Shown here: positions 32,790 through 43,407 of the stretch, one piece after another
Numbering within the stretch: the first letter of the stretch is position 1
Layout: each line of letters starts with the position of its first letter
The notes under the pieces: model-generated
Database searches by the model: none
What the model was told of the DNA's origin: nothing
What the model saw: only the letters and a program-made list of their open reading frames with translations
Made by a program: the position numbers and the translations under genes
Assembly (NCBI GenBank): GCA_014871385.1
Contig: CM026426.1
Span: forward strand, 63,829,877 to 63,893,876
DNA from: Ceratodon purpureus
Taxonomy: Eukaryota; Streptophyta; Bryopsida; Pseudoditrichales; Ditrichaceae
Length of the DNA: 64,000 nucleotides
Reading direction: 5' to 3'

Positions 32790-33560
32790 TCATTCAGTCA
32801 AAGCATTGGAATACGATTGAGCTAAATGTACACTCAAGCGACTTTCATTAGTCTGAATTGAGTAACCGCAAATTGGAATAGCAGCAGCTAAACTGAATTG
32901 CCGCTGTAATTCGTGCTTCAAAGCCAACGATCTGGATACAGGCTCAATACAAAATTGAGATTGTGCTGTGACTGTCAACGTATTGATAAAAACAACCTTC
33001 TTGCTCTCGCTACTGGTAATGCTCCTCTGCCTACGACTATATTTACAAAGTTGGCACAAAATCAATGGTCCTAGTAAGATAAGGTTATTATTGCCGCTGC
33101 CTGCTGCAGGAGCCATACATGCTACATACACATCAGCCTTGTACCAATAGGCGAAGATCGTTCTCCTCACATCTTCCATCTTCATTTCTGGGTCCTTCAT
33201 CTGGTGGTAAGGACACGAGAGAATGAGAGTTAGAAGTCAGGCAAAGAATGAACACGATTGGTTTTCACGCATGAGCTAGCAAGGATAGGAATAATGCTGA
33301 AGGTGATGATGAGTGTAGTGGTAGTATAATAATACCTTGGCAAGAAAATTGTTGAGAATGTTTTTGTGGCGCGTCACCTGATCCATGTGCCAAAGCAGTC
33401 AATGCACACAAACTTATTAAAGGAATCCTCAATGAGGTCAATATAAAAGGGAGAATTTAGCTTCATAAATCCTGCAATATAATGCTCCACATCCATGTTC
33501 AAATCCGGAACATCGACCCCTTCCAGCATCACCCTGGCTACCTCGTTCTAAAACGCGGAT
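32790..33560 (-). pseudogene. Unidentified spliced coding relic
   Basis: Minus-strand translation gives protein-like sequence in at least two blocks: about 33,670-33,400 (LDVMNDVKLTVNELDRLRSM, NEVARVMLEGVDVPDLNMDV, EHYIAGFMKLNSPFYIDLIE) with one stop between them, and 33,200-33,090 (MKDPEMKMEDVRRTIFAYWY). The gap includes a plausible intron. The amphipathic pattern suggests a real helical protein, but I recognise no family. It could be a host gene remnant or a transposon accessory gene. Exon borders are not reliable. Confidence 0.35.
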
Positions 33561-33825
33561 AAAACATCACTTCTGGGACTTGTCATGCTCCGCAGTCTAT
33601 CGAGCTCGTTGACAGTCAATTTGACATCGTTCATGACATCAAGATGGGAATTCCTTTGGTGTATGAGGTGTTGAACTCGGCCTTTGTTCACAAGTGCCAA
33701 GATGTTTTTATTGCAAGGAACCTGAACCTAGGTGTGGTGGGCATTGAGCACTTCCACATCCAATGATTCTACTGCTTGCATTAATGAGGATCCGCGTTAT
33801 CATGAACATGTCCGGAATTGACTCA

Positions 33826-34867
33826 TGAACTGCCTGGTCCTCCGTGACAAAAAATTTGGAGATGGTAGGTTTGCTCCTCCAGCCTCACCAGTTCCACCTA
33901 AACATTCAACCCAACACTTAAACAACTCAACAAGTCTCGTATTTGAATTTGGTGATCATTGTCTGGAATTATTACAAAAGAGTGTAAGCTCCCACACTAA
34001 GGACAGAATGAGCCAAGCACACAATCTGAAAAGTAACTGTACGCTTGTCGTAACCCCGTTTTGGTTTTTTTTCCGTTCATCCCAAGGGACCTCCCGCCGC
34101 GATATTGCCCGCGGCGGTTGGCCTCCCGGGTTTGTGGGGCAACAAACCCGCCACCGGAAAAAGCCCGCGGGGCTCAACAACCCGGGCACGAGTCAAAAAT
34201 TCTATTTAGGACAGCCCGTTGTGGTGTGTCACAGCGGGGATTCGATCCCTGCATCACCTGAACGGTCCAATAAACCTCCCAGGTACGAACATCATTGATA
34301 CCTTCAATTCCCCACCGGGGTTAAAATAAAAAGTAACCAGCAAGGAAAGTGACCAGGCAGCTCCCGCCTGGGTACCAGGGAAGCCCCAGGTACCAGGTAG
34401 GGAAGCCCCAGGTACAAACAACATTGATACCGAGCCCACAACCCGTGCTCGACCAATGTACCTTGAATATTGATTTTCTCAAACTGCCCTGATTACAATG
34501 TTATCCAACGCGGTTTACGAAGAGTGAGCCACCCGGAGGGTGGCTCATCCTATACACAACTGCTAGTGAACTGAAGAAGAAGAAGAAGAAGAAGAAGCAC
34601 TACTGTGAAAACAACAAGTGAGGCAACAACATCTGAACACTTTGTAGCTCTAGTATCGGGATAATGCACACAAACAGTCTCCTCTCTCGACTAAACAAAA
34701 ACACCCAATTCATTCGTCAGAAACTCATAATGTTTTGCAACTGCAAATTCACCGGGCGGAGGGGCTCCACACCGAGCACCGGAGCTAGGAAGAGAGAGCG
34801 CGGGGGCGCCTTAGGGCTACACACGATATTAGGATTTGGAGGTAGGGCGGCCTATGACCATCTAATA
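33826..34867. other. Gene-less stretch with GC-rich segment and GAA microsatellite
   Basis: A GC-rich segment (about 34,060-34,260) holds inverted blocks such as GGGTTTGT/ACAAACCC around 34,128-34,150, and a tRNA B-box-like GATTCGATCC near 34,240. GTACCAGG/CCAGGTAC motifs repeat near 34,370-34,415. A (GAA)n run is at 34,574-34,596. No gene is supported. Confidence 0.4.
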
Positions 34868-35060
34868 TATGTGTACACCCGGTTTAAACCGGGAGTCCGG
34901 GTATAAAAAGCGAGGACGCACTCTCCACCATTTGCAACCCTAATCTGTGAGAGCTCTCCACCTCTCTGCAAATTAGAGGGTAGTCAAGTTCATGTGGCCG
35001 CGGAAATCAAAAACAATGAGGTAACCTTCGCGTTGAGTGGGGATGGGCTCGCAAACCACC
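34868..35060 (-). repeat. Dispersed repeat family, copy 1 (minus orientation)
   Basis: Complement of the family seen at 46385-46560. Shared blocks are GAGAGGTGGAGAG, GATTAGG.TT, AAATGGTGGAGAGTG and TATACCCGGACTCCC, plus the more distal ATCCCC.CTCAA and AAGGTTACCT. On the plus strand GGGTATAAAAAGCG is a strong TATA-like box, so this copy may carry a promoter. Class unknown; it could be a piece of a terminal repeat. Confidence 0.65.
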
Positions 35061-35829
35061 GGTTTAAAATTACAAGATCAATGTATAGAATGTTTTCCAC
35101 AAAGATAGATACTGTAGGTACCTTTTCTCCCACTTCACAACTTTTCCACTACAAGAACCTCTTTAGCTGAAAGCTACTCGCCACCATAACACATCACTCC
35201 AACGTCAAATCTAGACGCAAGTAATGTCAGGCTCTACTATCATAAATCTTTGTCACAAATATGTAGCCTACATTAAGATTGACTCTAGTGTAAAAGGATA
35301 AAGAATGTTCGACTGCTAGATCAATTCCAAGAACAAAGCACCTTCCTCTAGACGTACCATAGGTGACGATTTGAAACATTGACAACCATTATAGGTGGGA
35401 CTTTTCACGAGGACCTAGAGAAGGAATGCAACCAAAGGAGGTGGGTTCATGACGTGAGGAGAGGCTGGGACATGAGAGCTTGGTGAGACAACATCAAGGT
35501 AGAGATACCAAAAATCGTAAAAATAAGGTGATTTGACTAGAAAGTACAGAGATAATATTCTTTGAAAATTTTTTGAGATGAAGAAGTAGAAATAATTAAG
35601 AATGCAGCTTGTTTTGTAATGTTGTTCCCTATAAATAATTGTCAAGAATAATTGAAGGTGGGAAGTTTGTCAAAACCCCTCCTTGTATACTACACTCTTT
35701 CTCAACCAAACGTGATGGTGTCCTTTTCTACACATGAAAACACCCCAAACAGTTAATTGAAATCCCCAAAAACTGCACATGAGGTGACTCAATAATATTG
35801 ACAACCTGCCACTACGTCACCATACTGTA
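35061..35829. other. Gene-less spacer before the hairpin MITE
   Basis: No coding sequence or recognisable repeat seen apart from short AT-rich tracts. Confidence 0.4.
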
Positions 35830-36698
35830 CGGTACCAGGGAACTCTCAATCGTCCCCCCTATTCTCCAGTCAAAACAATTTTGTATAATATAGAATGTAA
35901 ATGATATTTTTTGTCTTGCATTATAAACTTTCAATTCTTACACAATTCCAATCAAACATACCAAATTTGGATTTCAAGAAAGGCAAATTCCATTTTTGGT
36001 AAATCATTTCATTTAAAATTCATAGTTTTGCACAATAATTCATTGAAAACCATTGGTGATGATTTTTTTTAATTTGATTGTGACGACATGTGGGAAACAT
36101 CCAAATGCACATCTTTGCTTCAATCAACATCTTAAAAAAGTTTTAAAATTTCCCCACAAAATTTTCAAAACTTGGAGCGACAATGTCTAAATTTTGAAAA
36201 ATAGGTATTTAATAATTATAATTAGATTTTTCTATTTGACCTTCACATTGTTACTATTTTTGTACATTTGACTATGAAAGTACAATTGCTTTGCCAAAAT
36301 CTCATTACAATGAAGAAATATCTATTTTTCAAAAATTTGGATAGTGTCACCCCATTTTTTGAAACCATTGCGAGGGAATTCTAAAACCTTTTGGAGATGC
36401 TTATTAAAGAAAAGATGTGTATATAGATGTTTCCTACATATTGCCACAATCGGATTAAATTAATTCCTCATCAATGTTTCTCAATGAATTAATTTGTAAA
36501 ATCATTAAAACTGAATAAAACAATTCACCAAAAACAAAGTTTTGGTTTTTTGAAATCGAAATTTGGTATGCTACATTGAAATTGCACAAGAATTGTATGA
36601 TAATTATGCAACACAAAAAATATAAAATATTTAATGCATTCTGCAATTTTTGAAGGAATGGCAGAAATGGGGGGACGATTGAGAGTTGCCTGGTACTG
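35830..36698. mobile_element. 869-bp long-hairpin MITE, Tc1/mariner type (TA target)
   Basis: Flanked by TA at 35828-35829 and 36699-36700. End repeats CGGTACCAGGGAACTCTCAA and TCGTCCCCCC versus CAGTACCAGGCAACTCTCAA and TCGTCCCCCC (28 of 30 match). Inversion continues far inward: the ACATGTGGGAAACATCC region near 36,095 pairs with the region near 36,430, and the ATATCTATTTTTCAAAA region near 36,315 pairs with 36,195-36,215. The whole element can fold into one imperfect hairpin with arms of about 430 bases. No coding capacity. Confidence 0.85.
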
Positions 36699-36700
36699 TA

Positions 36701-38415
36701 CAGTACCCGGAAGAAAAGATACGTGATTCTCTGTTTTGTGCTAGAAAAATGTGCTGAACAACTAATTTGGTGAGCTCATGCGAGGTTGAAAATTCATAGA
36801 ATTCAATGCAAAAAATTGCATTTGAAAGCCTTTAGACTCTATTTCAATAATAGTATTTTTTTACTTAAAAAAAAAACAAAATCAACCCAAAATTTGCTTT
36901 CTCCTATATAGTACTCAAAATCTAGTACTACCACCTTTTGTACTAATTACTTCTTTCATATGTTTAGGCATGGTATCAATAAGGGTTTCTAAGGGGTCTA
37001 AAGGTATCTCTTCCCATACTCTATGAAGTGGTTCCACCAATTCTTGTGCATTGCGTGGCCGGGATGTACTCTGAACTTCATCTTTAATAATCTTCCATAG
37101 GTTCTCAATTGGATTTAGATATGGAGAGTTGGCAAGCCACTTCAACTTCTTTATACCCATTTTTTCTCTCCTCTTGTTTGGCAAATTGCTGCAATGGACT
37201 GAAGCGCCATCCTCCATAAGTAACATGTCTTTGTGAGGTTTATGGATAAAATAAACTAGAGTTACATAGCCATCGTAAATAAGATCCACAAAATCACCTG
37301 CACTTCGCTTATCTGGAGATACGATTACTAAAGGAGCCTTTTCAAAGTCACTAAAAGCACCCCAAACCATCACCGACGTGCGCTCGGACTTGAAAATTGG
37401 TACTAGACATTTATCTGAATTTCTTTCATAAGCCTTTTGCCACACTCTAATTTGTTTATAACTCCTTTCTATTTCGAAAGATGATTCATCGATCCAAATA
37501 ACCTTCTTCCAATCCTCCTTTGTCCAGTTTTTATATTCTTTAGCAAATGCTAACCTGTCTGCCATGTGTTTTTTACAAAGAAAATGTATTTTTACTGCAA
37601 CACAGCTTCTATAACCAAGGGTATGCAAAGCCTTCCTTACAATACGAGTACTAACCTTTGCAACACGTGTCATCTCATTTGTAGTTTCTGTGAGTGGTTT
37701 ACGACGATCTTGATTAAGGAGACGTTCTAGCTGTCTCATATTCCGCCCTGTTAACTTTTGAGGCCTACCCGTTGGCTTTGGTGACTTCACAGATCCTCGT
37801 TTTTTGAAAGTGTTTATAACACCATAAACAGTGGAAGAAGGCATACCTAATTCTCTTGCTATCTCCACACCTTTCCTTCGAGCTTTGTTCATTCCAACCA
37901 CTTGTCTTTTCTCAGCATCTGTCAACGCTCTAGTCCTCATCTTTCTCGAAAGATTATGCCACTCAACCTACCCACAACACCAAACAAACTTATTTCAATA
38001 AGAATAATATACCACACACTAAACAAAGTCACGCTAACACCCACAATCATCTCAAAAGTTAACCCTACAACTTACAATGCAATCACAATTCAATATCACA
38101 TACATATATATTTTTTAAATAGTGGCCCAAAACATTATTATACCATAATGAGGCTTAATAATAGTTAATGCATGAAAAAGGCGTGGACACACTTTGGATA
38201 GGGCAATGGAATACTATTACTTTACATAGATTTTTTCTATAATTAGACACAAACCATTTACTTTTCACAACCTTACTCCTAGTTCTAAAAATAGGTAAAA
38301 ACCCCAAGGCAATTGCTCACAAAGTGAAAGTGTAGTGCTCACTTGAAGTTCATTGTCCATACTCTAGTTAACTTGAAGATAAGTAAAATTCACGTATCTT
38401 TTCTTCCGGGTACTG
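36701..38415 (-). mobile_element. Tc1-type DNA transposon, apparently intact
   Basis: 1,715 bp, flanked by TA at 36699-36700 and 38416-38417. Perfect 26-bp terminal inverted repeats begin CAGTACCCGGAAGAAAAGAT. It encodes one full transposase. Its left TA is also the right TA of the adjoining MITE, and both elements' ends share CAGTACC. Perfect ends and an open transposase frame point to recent insertion. Confidence 0.93.
36915..37940 (-). CDS. Tc1 transposase, DD34E
   Basis: 341 codons from ATG 37940 with no stop, typical Tc1 length. It starts with a paired-type double helix-turn-helix (residues about 1-110: DAEKRQVVGMNKARRKGVEI, ARELGMPSSTVYGVI, then a GRPQKLT hinge), followed by the catalytic DDE_3 core: D in VIWIDESSFE, D in LLMEDGASVHCS, and E in SPYLNPIENLWKI. 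Exactly 34 residues separate the second D and the E, giving DD34E. VMVWGAFS is the usual Tc1 core signature. It cuts the element at its inverted repeats and inserts at TA. Plant mariner-like transposases are usually DD39D, so this subtype is uncommon in plants. It fills most of the element and should be functional if expressed; no promoter was identified. Confidence 0.93.
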   Translation of the reverse strand: MRTRALTDAEKRQVVGMNKARRKGVEIARELGMPSSTVYGVINTFKKRGSVKSPKPTGRPQKLTGRNMRQLERLLNQDRRKPLTETTNEMTRVAKVSTRIVRKALHTLGYRSCVAVKIHFLCKKHMADRLAFAKEYKNWTKEDWKKVIWIDESSFEIERSYKQIRVWQKAYERNSDKCLVPIFKSERTSVMVWGAFSDFEKAPLVIVSPDKRSAGDFVDLIYDGYVTLVYFIHKPHKDMLLMEDGASVHCSNLPNKRREKMGIKKLKWLANSPYLNPIENLWKIIKDEVQSTSRPRNAQELVEPLHRVWEEIPLDPLETLIDTMPKHMKEVISTKGGSTRF

Positions 38416-38417
38416 TA

Positions 38418-39830
38418 CAATGAACTCAACCTCCAACCTGTTCCGGTTGTGAACGGATTATGATGTGACTCGCTAGGAATAGCTCCCCTCCTCTTCCCGA
38501 ACTTGGAATAGATGAGGTTCCAACTTCCTTCCCTTTCACGACTCACCACCGGACTTAGACCCTCTTTCCTTCCTTTGATATGGCTCTGCGACTGTAAAAC
38601 ATGTCAGGGTTTGTTCCAAAGGGCAGTGGCAAGCTTGAGGGTGGAAACATGACTGTCTGGGGGATTTTTAGGACACCGAATGGTCGTTCTTGGTGTTTTC
38701 ACCAAAATCTAGACCTATCTAGCATCTCCAAACTTGAAATCATTTTAACAAAGCAAACCTAGTACCTAAAAAAATAGATCCATGGAAAAGTGGTTTTCTG
38801 TATAAGAATTTTCTATATATAAATTTATATTTAAAAAATATATATGTGAAGAATTTATAAACGATGGTGTGGATTTTAATAAAATGACTGTTACAAAAAA
38901 AAAAGAAAAAAAGATGAAACAAAGAATTTGATAGTAAAATATATAAAAATGTTATAAAATTTATTTTAAAGACATGGTATTGGCCACTTATTACATTCGT
39001 TAATTAATTCTTAAAACCTATGTATGTGTAACAAAATAAAAGTGTCATTGCGCCTCTTTGTTGCAATACTAATTAATTCCATATAAAGCTTGAAATGAAG
39101 GCTAATGTTTGTCTCTCTTTTGGAAGATACAACCCTTTCCATCACACAAAAGATTGCTCTGAATGTCGTTTGAGATTCTTTAGATATTCAATATGTACTT
39201 TTTTAATTCAATTTTTATTTTATCTACTTAAATATATTTTGACACAGTAAATAATTAAAACTTGCATATTTGTTTTCAAACTCTAAAACCTAAATTAGTA
39301 TAGTTGGTGCAAAATATGATAATCCAACAACGTGTTATGTACTTTTAGAATTTTTCTCCATAAATATTTATACAATTTATCTATTTTATATACTTATCTA
39401 ATTTTGAACTTAAACGGTAATACTACTACAAATATAAATTAATACAGTACAAAAAAACTATACATTCAAGATAGACTTTTACATAATGTGCACCTTAACA
39501 TGCATTTAAGTATTTTTCTTATAAACTTTGATAAAATGTAAATGATTAAAAAATATTAAAATGTATTTTATTGGAAAGTTGTACATACTTTGTCAATGCA
39601 AAAACACATGCATAAATTACATAGCTATGGTCTGTTTAATATGCACTTCATATAATTCAAAGTTCTCCTTTGAACCGGAAAGTTTTCCTTCAAACGCCAT
39701 TGCAGGCAAATAATAAAAATCATACCGCATAGAAAACCTCATTTTTATATGTATTTCAAATTCCACAGGTCGGTTGAGTAAGCAAGAGGTTGGCTCTTCT
39801 ACTTGGCGGCTAGCCGACTAGATTTCACTT
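38418..39830. other. AT-rich gene-less stretch
   Basis: Very AT-rich, no coding potential beyond chance and no clear repeat structure seen. Confidence 0.5.
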
Positions 39831-39870
39831 TGAACCTCGTGACCGTGAATACACTTCCGTTATAAAGGAG

Positions 39871-40040
39871 GAGTGCGGAGTCCTCACACACATACTCTGA
39901 AATGAGAGAAGTCTGGCATCGGCATTCACTCGGCGGGTCGTCGCGCATCTTCCCTTCACCCATTTCACTTCACAAATCTAAATTTCGCAGAGGATGCATT
40001 TCCTTTATTTGGCATTTTTAGATTTTCAAGGATAGGGTTT
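39871..40040 (+). promoter_or_regulatory. Promoter-like segment with TATA box and telo-box
   Basis: TTATAAAGGAGG near 39,870 is a good TATA box. It is followed by a more GC-rich, pyrimidine-rich leader-like stretch with TTCCCTTCACCC and a telo-box, AGGGTTTAGGGTTT, at about 40,027-40,040. In plants this motif sits near start sites of ribosomal and other housekeeping genes. No coding exon follows before AT-rich DNA, so this may be an isolated promoter/5' leader left by rearrangement. Confidence 0.35.
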
Positions 40041-40209
40041 AGGGTTTCTAAGGTTTATGGTTTTCGGCCAGCCGCCCACTCAGGATCCGTCTATGAGAGT
40101 GGCACATGGATGTCCAGATTTGAACATTGTATTAAAATTCACTCATGTTCCAAATATGTACTTTAGCTCGACAAATTATTGAATTCCTCAAACATTTATT
40201 CTAAATCAT

Positions 40210-40252
<43 letters not shown>

Positions 40253-41384
40253 GTTAATACTTATCATATTATATTGGAATTATGTAAAGATAAAATAAAA
40301 AATAAAAACAACAATACAATTTTGTTCATAAAAGAAATAGAGAAACAAATTATCCAATTATATATCAATTCTTTTTATAAAAAACTTAATTAAATTTCAG
40401 TTGTTTTTAAAACAGAAAAAAACAAGAAAGATATCACTTATAAGGCTCTAGAACAAGATTTTCATTCAACTCAAGGTCTGAAAAGGCACTTCGAGATTTT
40501 TGGCTTGAATCAAGAACATCAATAGAGGACTTACTTTGCTCCACCTTCAGTCTCTTTCTTTCTTCAATGATTTCTTAAATTTCAAGATCTAAATTATCAA
40601 AACACTAATTAACAACTTTATTTGGATGAAATTTGTAAGGATCTAGAAAGTATTCTATTAATTCGTAATACTCACTCCATCTATCCAAAAAAATAATTAT
40701 GACCCTATATTCATTACCTAATTCAGGTTTTTTGTTTGGCTCCATACTAATGAATTTAACCAAAACATAGAGAAGAATATATTATAAGAGATATACAATA
40801 AATATATATTATTAATCAAATATAAAAAAAAACATTTTTACATCCATATGGTTATATTTTACATAGTTTCATAAATGTATAAAACAATATAAAGTAATTA
40901 AGTAGAGTTTAAATTTATGATTAGAAATCATGTCTAAAATAAACATACTTGTAGACTACAATGTTTATTTTACTTTGATTTATCATAAAAATCAAAGTAT
41001 ATTCATTTATTTCCATTTAATTATTTAAATTTTTAGAATTCTATGCTATTTTTTAAAAGTAGTTAATTTGTTGTTAAATTTAGAGTTGTGATTAAAGAAA
41101 AAATTTGTAAGGTGAATTGGAAAGCTTCAATTATTATAGATTCAATAATTAATTTAATAAAAGTTTATTAATAAAATAATTTATAATTCACAAGTTATAA
41201 GTTCATCAAGAATGTTAATTTCAAGAAAATGTAATTCATAAAATATACATTTTTTAAAAATATCATCAACAATTCAAAAGTCATCTTCCACTTATGTTTG
41301 AATTCATTCAATACTATTTCCAAAATAATGGATTATAAAACATTGCACCAACATTATATATTTGAAATATTTATTAATTTAAAT
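40041..41384. other. AT-rich gene-less stretch with AT microsatellite
   Basis: Contains (AT)n at 40,213-40,249. No coding sequence seen. Confidence 0.5.
40213..40249. repeat. (AT)n microsatellite
   Basis: Uninterrupted AT dinucleotide run of about 18 units. Confidence 0.95.
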
Positions 41385-41450
41385 TTAAAAGATTAGTGAT
41401 TCAGGTGTGAAGAAAGGAGGCGAAGGGGTGGTAGCGGCTGAGAGGCGGAG

Positions 41451-41530
41451 CGGGCCGTTCTCGGGGCTAACGGCTCCACGGTGAGGCACCGACGCCCCAT
41501 CTGCCCGGCCTCGTTTTATTTGGGCAGCAG
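41451..41530. repeat. GC-rich inverted repeat, left arm
   Basis: Contains GGGCTAACGGCTCCACG, GTGAGGC.CCG and CTGCCCGGCC, ending GGGCAGCAG. It pairs with the complement of 42972-43060. The arms lie about 1.4 kb apart and the DNA between them is AT-rich without a gene. It may delimit a non-autonomous element; no target duplication was resolved. Confidence 0.6.
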
Positions 41531-42971
41531 CCCCCCCCAAACCCTCGTGCGAGGCAGTCCCCGACCCCATGCGAGGCAGGCCCTCACTCGGCAGAACCCC
41601 TCGCGCGTTCCCTTGGCACCCATGCCCGTTCTCCGACACCCATACCGGTTTCCAATTCGAATGTAGAGGCTGTTGTCTGTTGTGCCTGCATACTAATCTG
41701 ATGTCCGCAGCTCTGCTTTTTACTCTTACATTGCTATAGTCGTGATATGCGACATATGCTGGTAAGGTTAAAGTTGCAAATGCTTCCATCTTTCAGCAAA
41801 CCTGTGTATATATCTTGATACTTGTTGAACAGGAAACTGTGTCTTATAAGTTCCGGTGGGCAGAAGAATTTCTTTTTTCAGACCTTATTCCAGCCTTCTA
41901 GCAAATGTGTGCGTAGAAGATGGTTTTTATTTCTGGAGTAGAACAATGTGTGGAGTCTGATACATGGATGCTGGCACATTGAGTCTGTAATTTTCTTTCT
42001 TACATGGCCTTTAGTGTTGCTCCTCCTGACCACGAGTTTTCCATAATAGTTTGGCCCCGTACTCTTTACTGTAGTTCGATGATGAATGATCTCTAGAACT
42101 TGAACCAATGTAGTTATATTGTGCACACATAAGCTCACAAGTGTCTGGAATTTGAAACGAGAGTATATCATCAACTTGATCTCAATAGTTCACAGCTATG
42201 AACTTTAAGCATTGATATACCAACAGTTTTAAGCATAACTGTATTAAACTCGCATCTGTTAATTTGTACAGGTTTCGTTAAATGCATTCATTTTCTTAGG
42301 ACTTGAATCTGACGTTCCTTGGTTTCGTTAGAATTTCCTTGACTTGGTCGATTTTAAACTTGATTGTTTTTACTTTCCCTTAAATTGAATTTCCATTCAA
42401 CCGCGGGCCGTTCTGCTTCCTGGCTGAAGGAAAATCAAAGAGAAACAGTTAAGCAGCACCAACTAGGAGCAACAAGCAGCTTCAGTGACAAAATGAAACG
42501 CAATAGCACCCAACTCAAGCAAAAGCAAATAGAAATAAGACCTGCATTGCGATCTGAAACCAAAGTAACACTACAATGAAACTGAAACACTGCAACAAAA
42601 TCCTAGGAGAAGGAATACGCAAGCACTCAAAAGACCTCGTCAAATAGCAGTTACCACCCAGATAACCCTAAAACCACAACAAAACCTACAATAAAATTAG
42701 ATATATGCAAGAAGTAAAGTGTCCAACAACACCAATGGTTGTTTTTCTAGAAAGAGGACAAATCCACACACAACTAGACTCAAGTAGGAACACAACCTGC
42801 ACAACCAAGAGCATGATGATGAGAATAGGTTCAGAACATCGTGGAGCAGCGAGGAAGCGGGACTCGGAGTGCTGCTGTGTCGAGGGGTATCGAGCTGGAA
42901 TGGAGTGTCGAGGAGTCTGAGCGGAGAGACGAAGTGAGGTGCCGAAGTTTTGGACGTGCCTACACGGTCGG
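41531..42971. other. Gene-less interior between GC-rich inverted arms
   Basis: No convincing coding sequence on either strand; short frames only. AT-rich compared with its flanking arms. Confidence 0.45.
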
Positions 42972-43060
42972 GCTGCTGAAGAAAAAAACGGGCTCGGGCG
43001 GCTCGGGCAGGTGAGGCGCCGGCACCCCAGCGTGGAGCCGTTAGCCCTTAGGGCGGGCCG
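42972..43060. repeat. GC-rich inverted repeat, right arm
   Basis: Holds CGTGGAGCCGTTAGCCC and GCTCGGGCAGGTGAGGCG, complementary in order to the left arm at 41451-41530. It ends about 350 bp before the galactosyltransferase gene. Confidence 0.6.
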
Positions 43061-43407
43061 TGCCCGGGTGGTGAGGTGGCAGGTTTGTCGAGGTAACCTC
43101 GGGGGCGGTTACCCACTCCCAAAAGTCTAACCTTGATGCGGATCCCTTTCAGGTTTTGGCAGTGAATTTTGATCGTTGCTAGCTTGATATTAGTTTTAAG
43201 AAAACCCTCGGTATCGGTTCCCCAGGATATGAACATGCGAGGTTTCAGAACATGGGCGTGTGATATTCACATTGAGATGTGAGGGTTGGATTTGAGTGGG
43301 TCAGGGCTAAGGACTCAGGAGGGCAGAATGACATAACCAAAGGAACAAGTGGAAGCCGGAGAGGTCAGTTAAGCAGACCATGATCGGGTGAACACGAGGA
43401 AACGAGT

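Noticed and set aside
34225-34262. tRNA-like or SINE B-box (GATTCGATCC)
   Set aside because: The T-arm does not keep the required G-C pair and loop, and no A box, anticodon arm or acceptor stem could be built around it.
36915-37940. Tc1 element as sequence contamination
   Set aside because: It sits in a TA target directly joined to a related MITE, within continuous AT-rich flanking DNA resembling the rest of the window.
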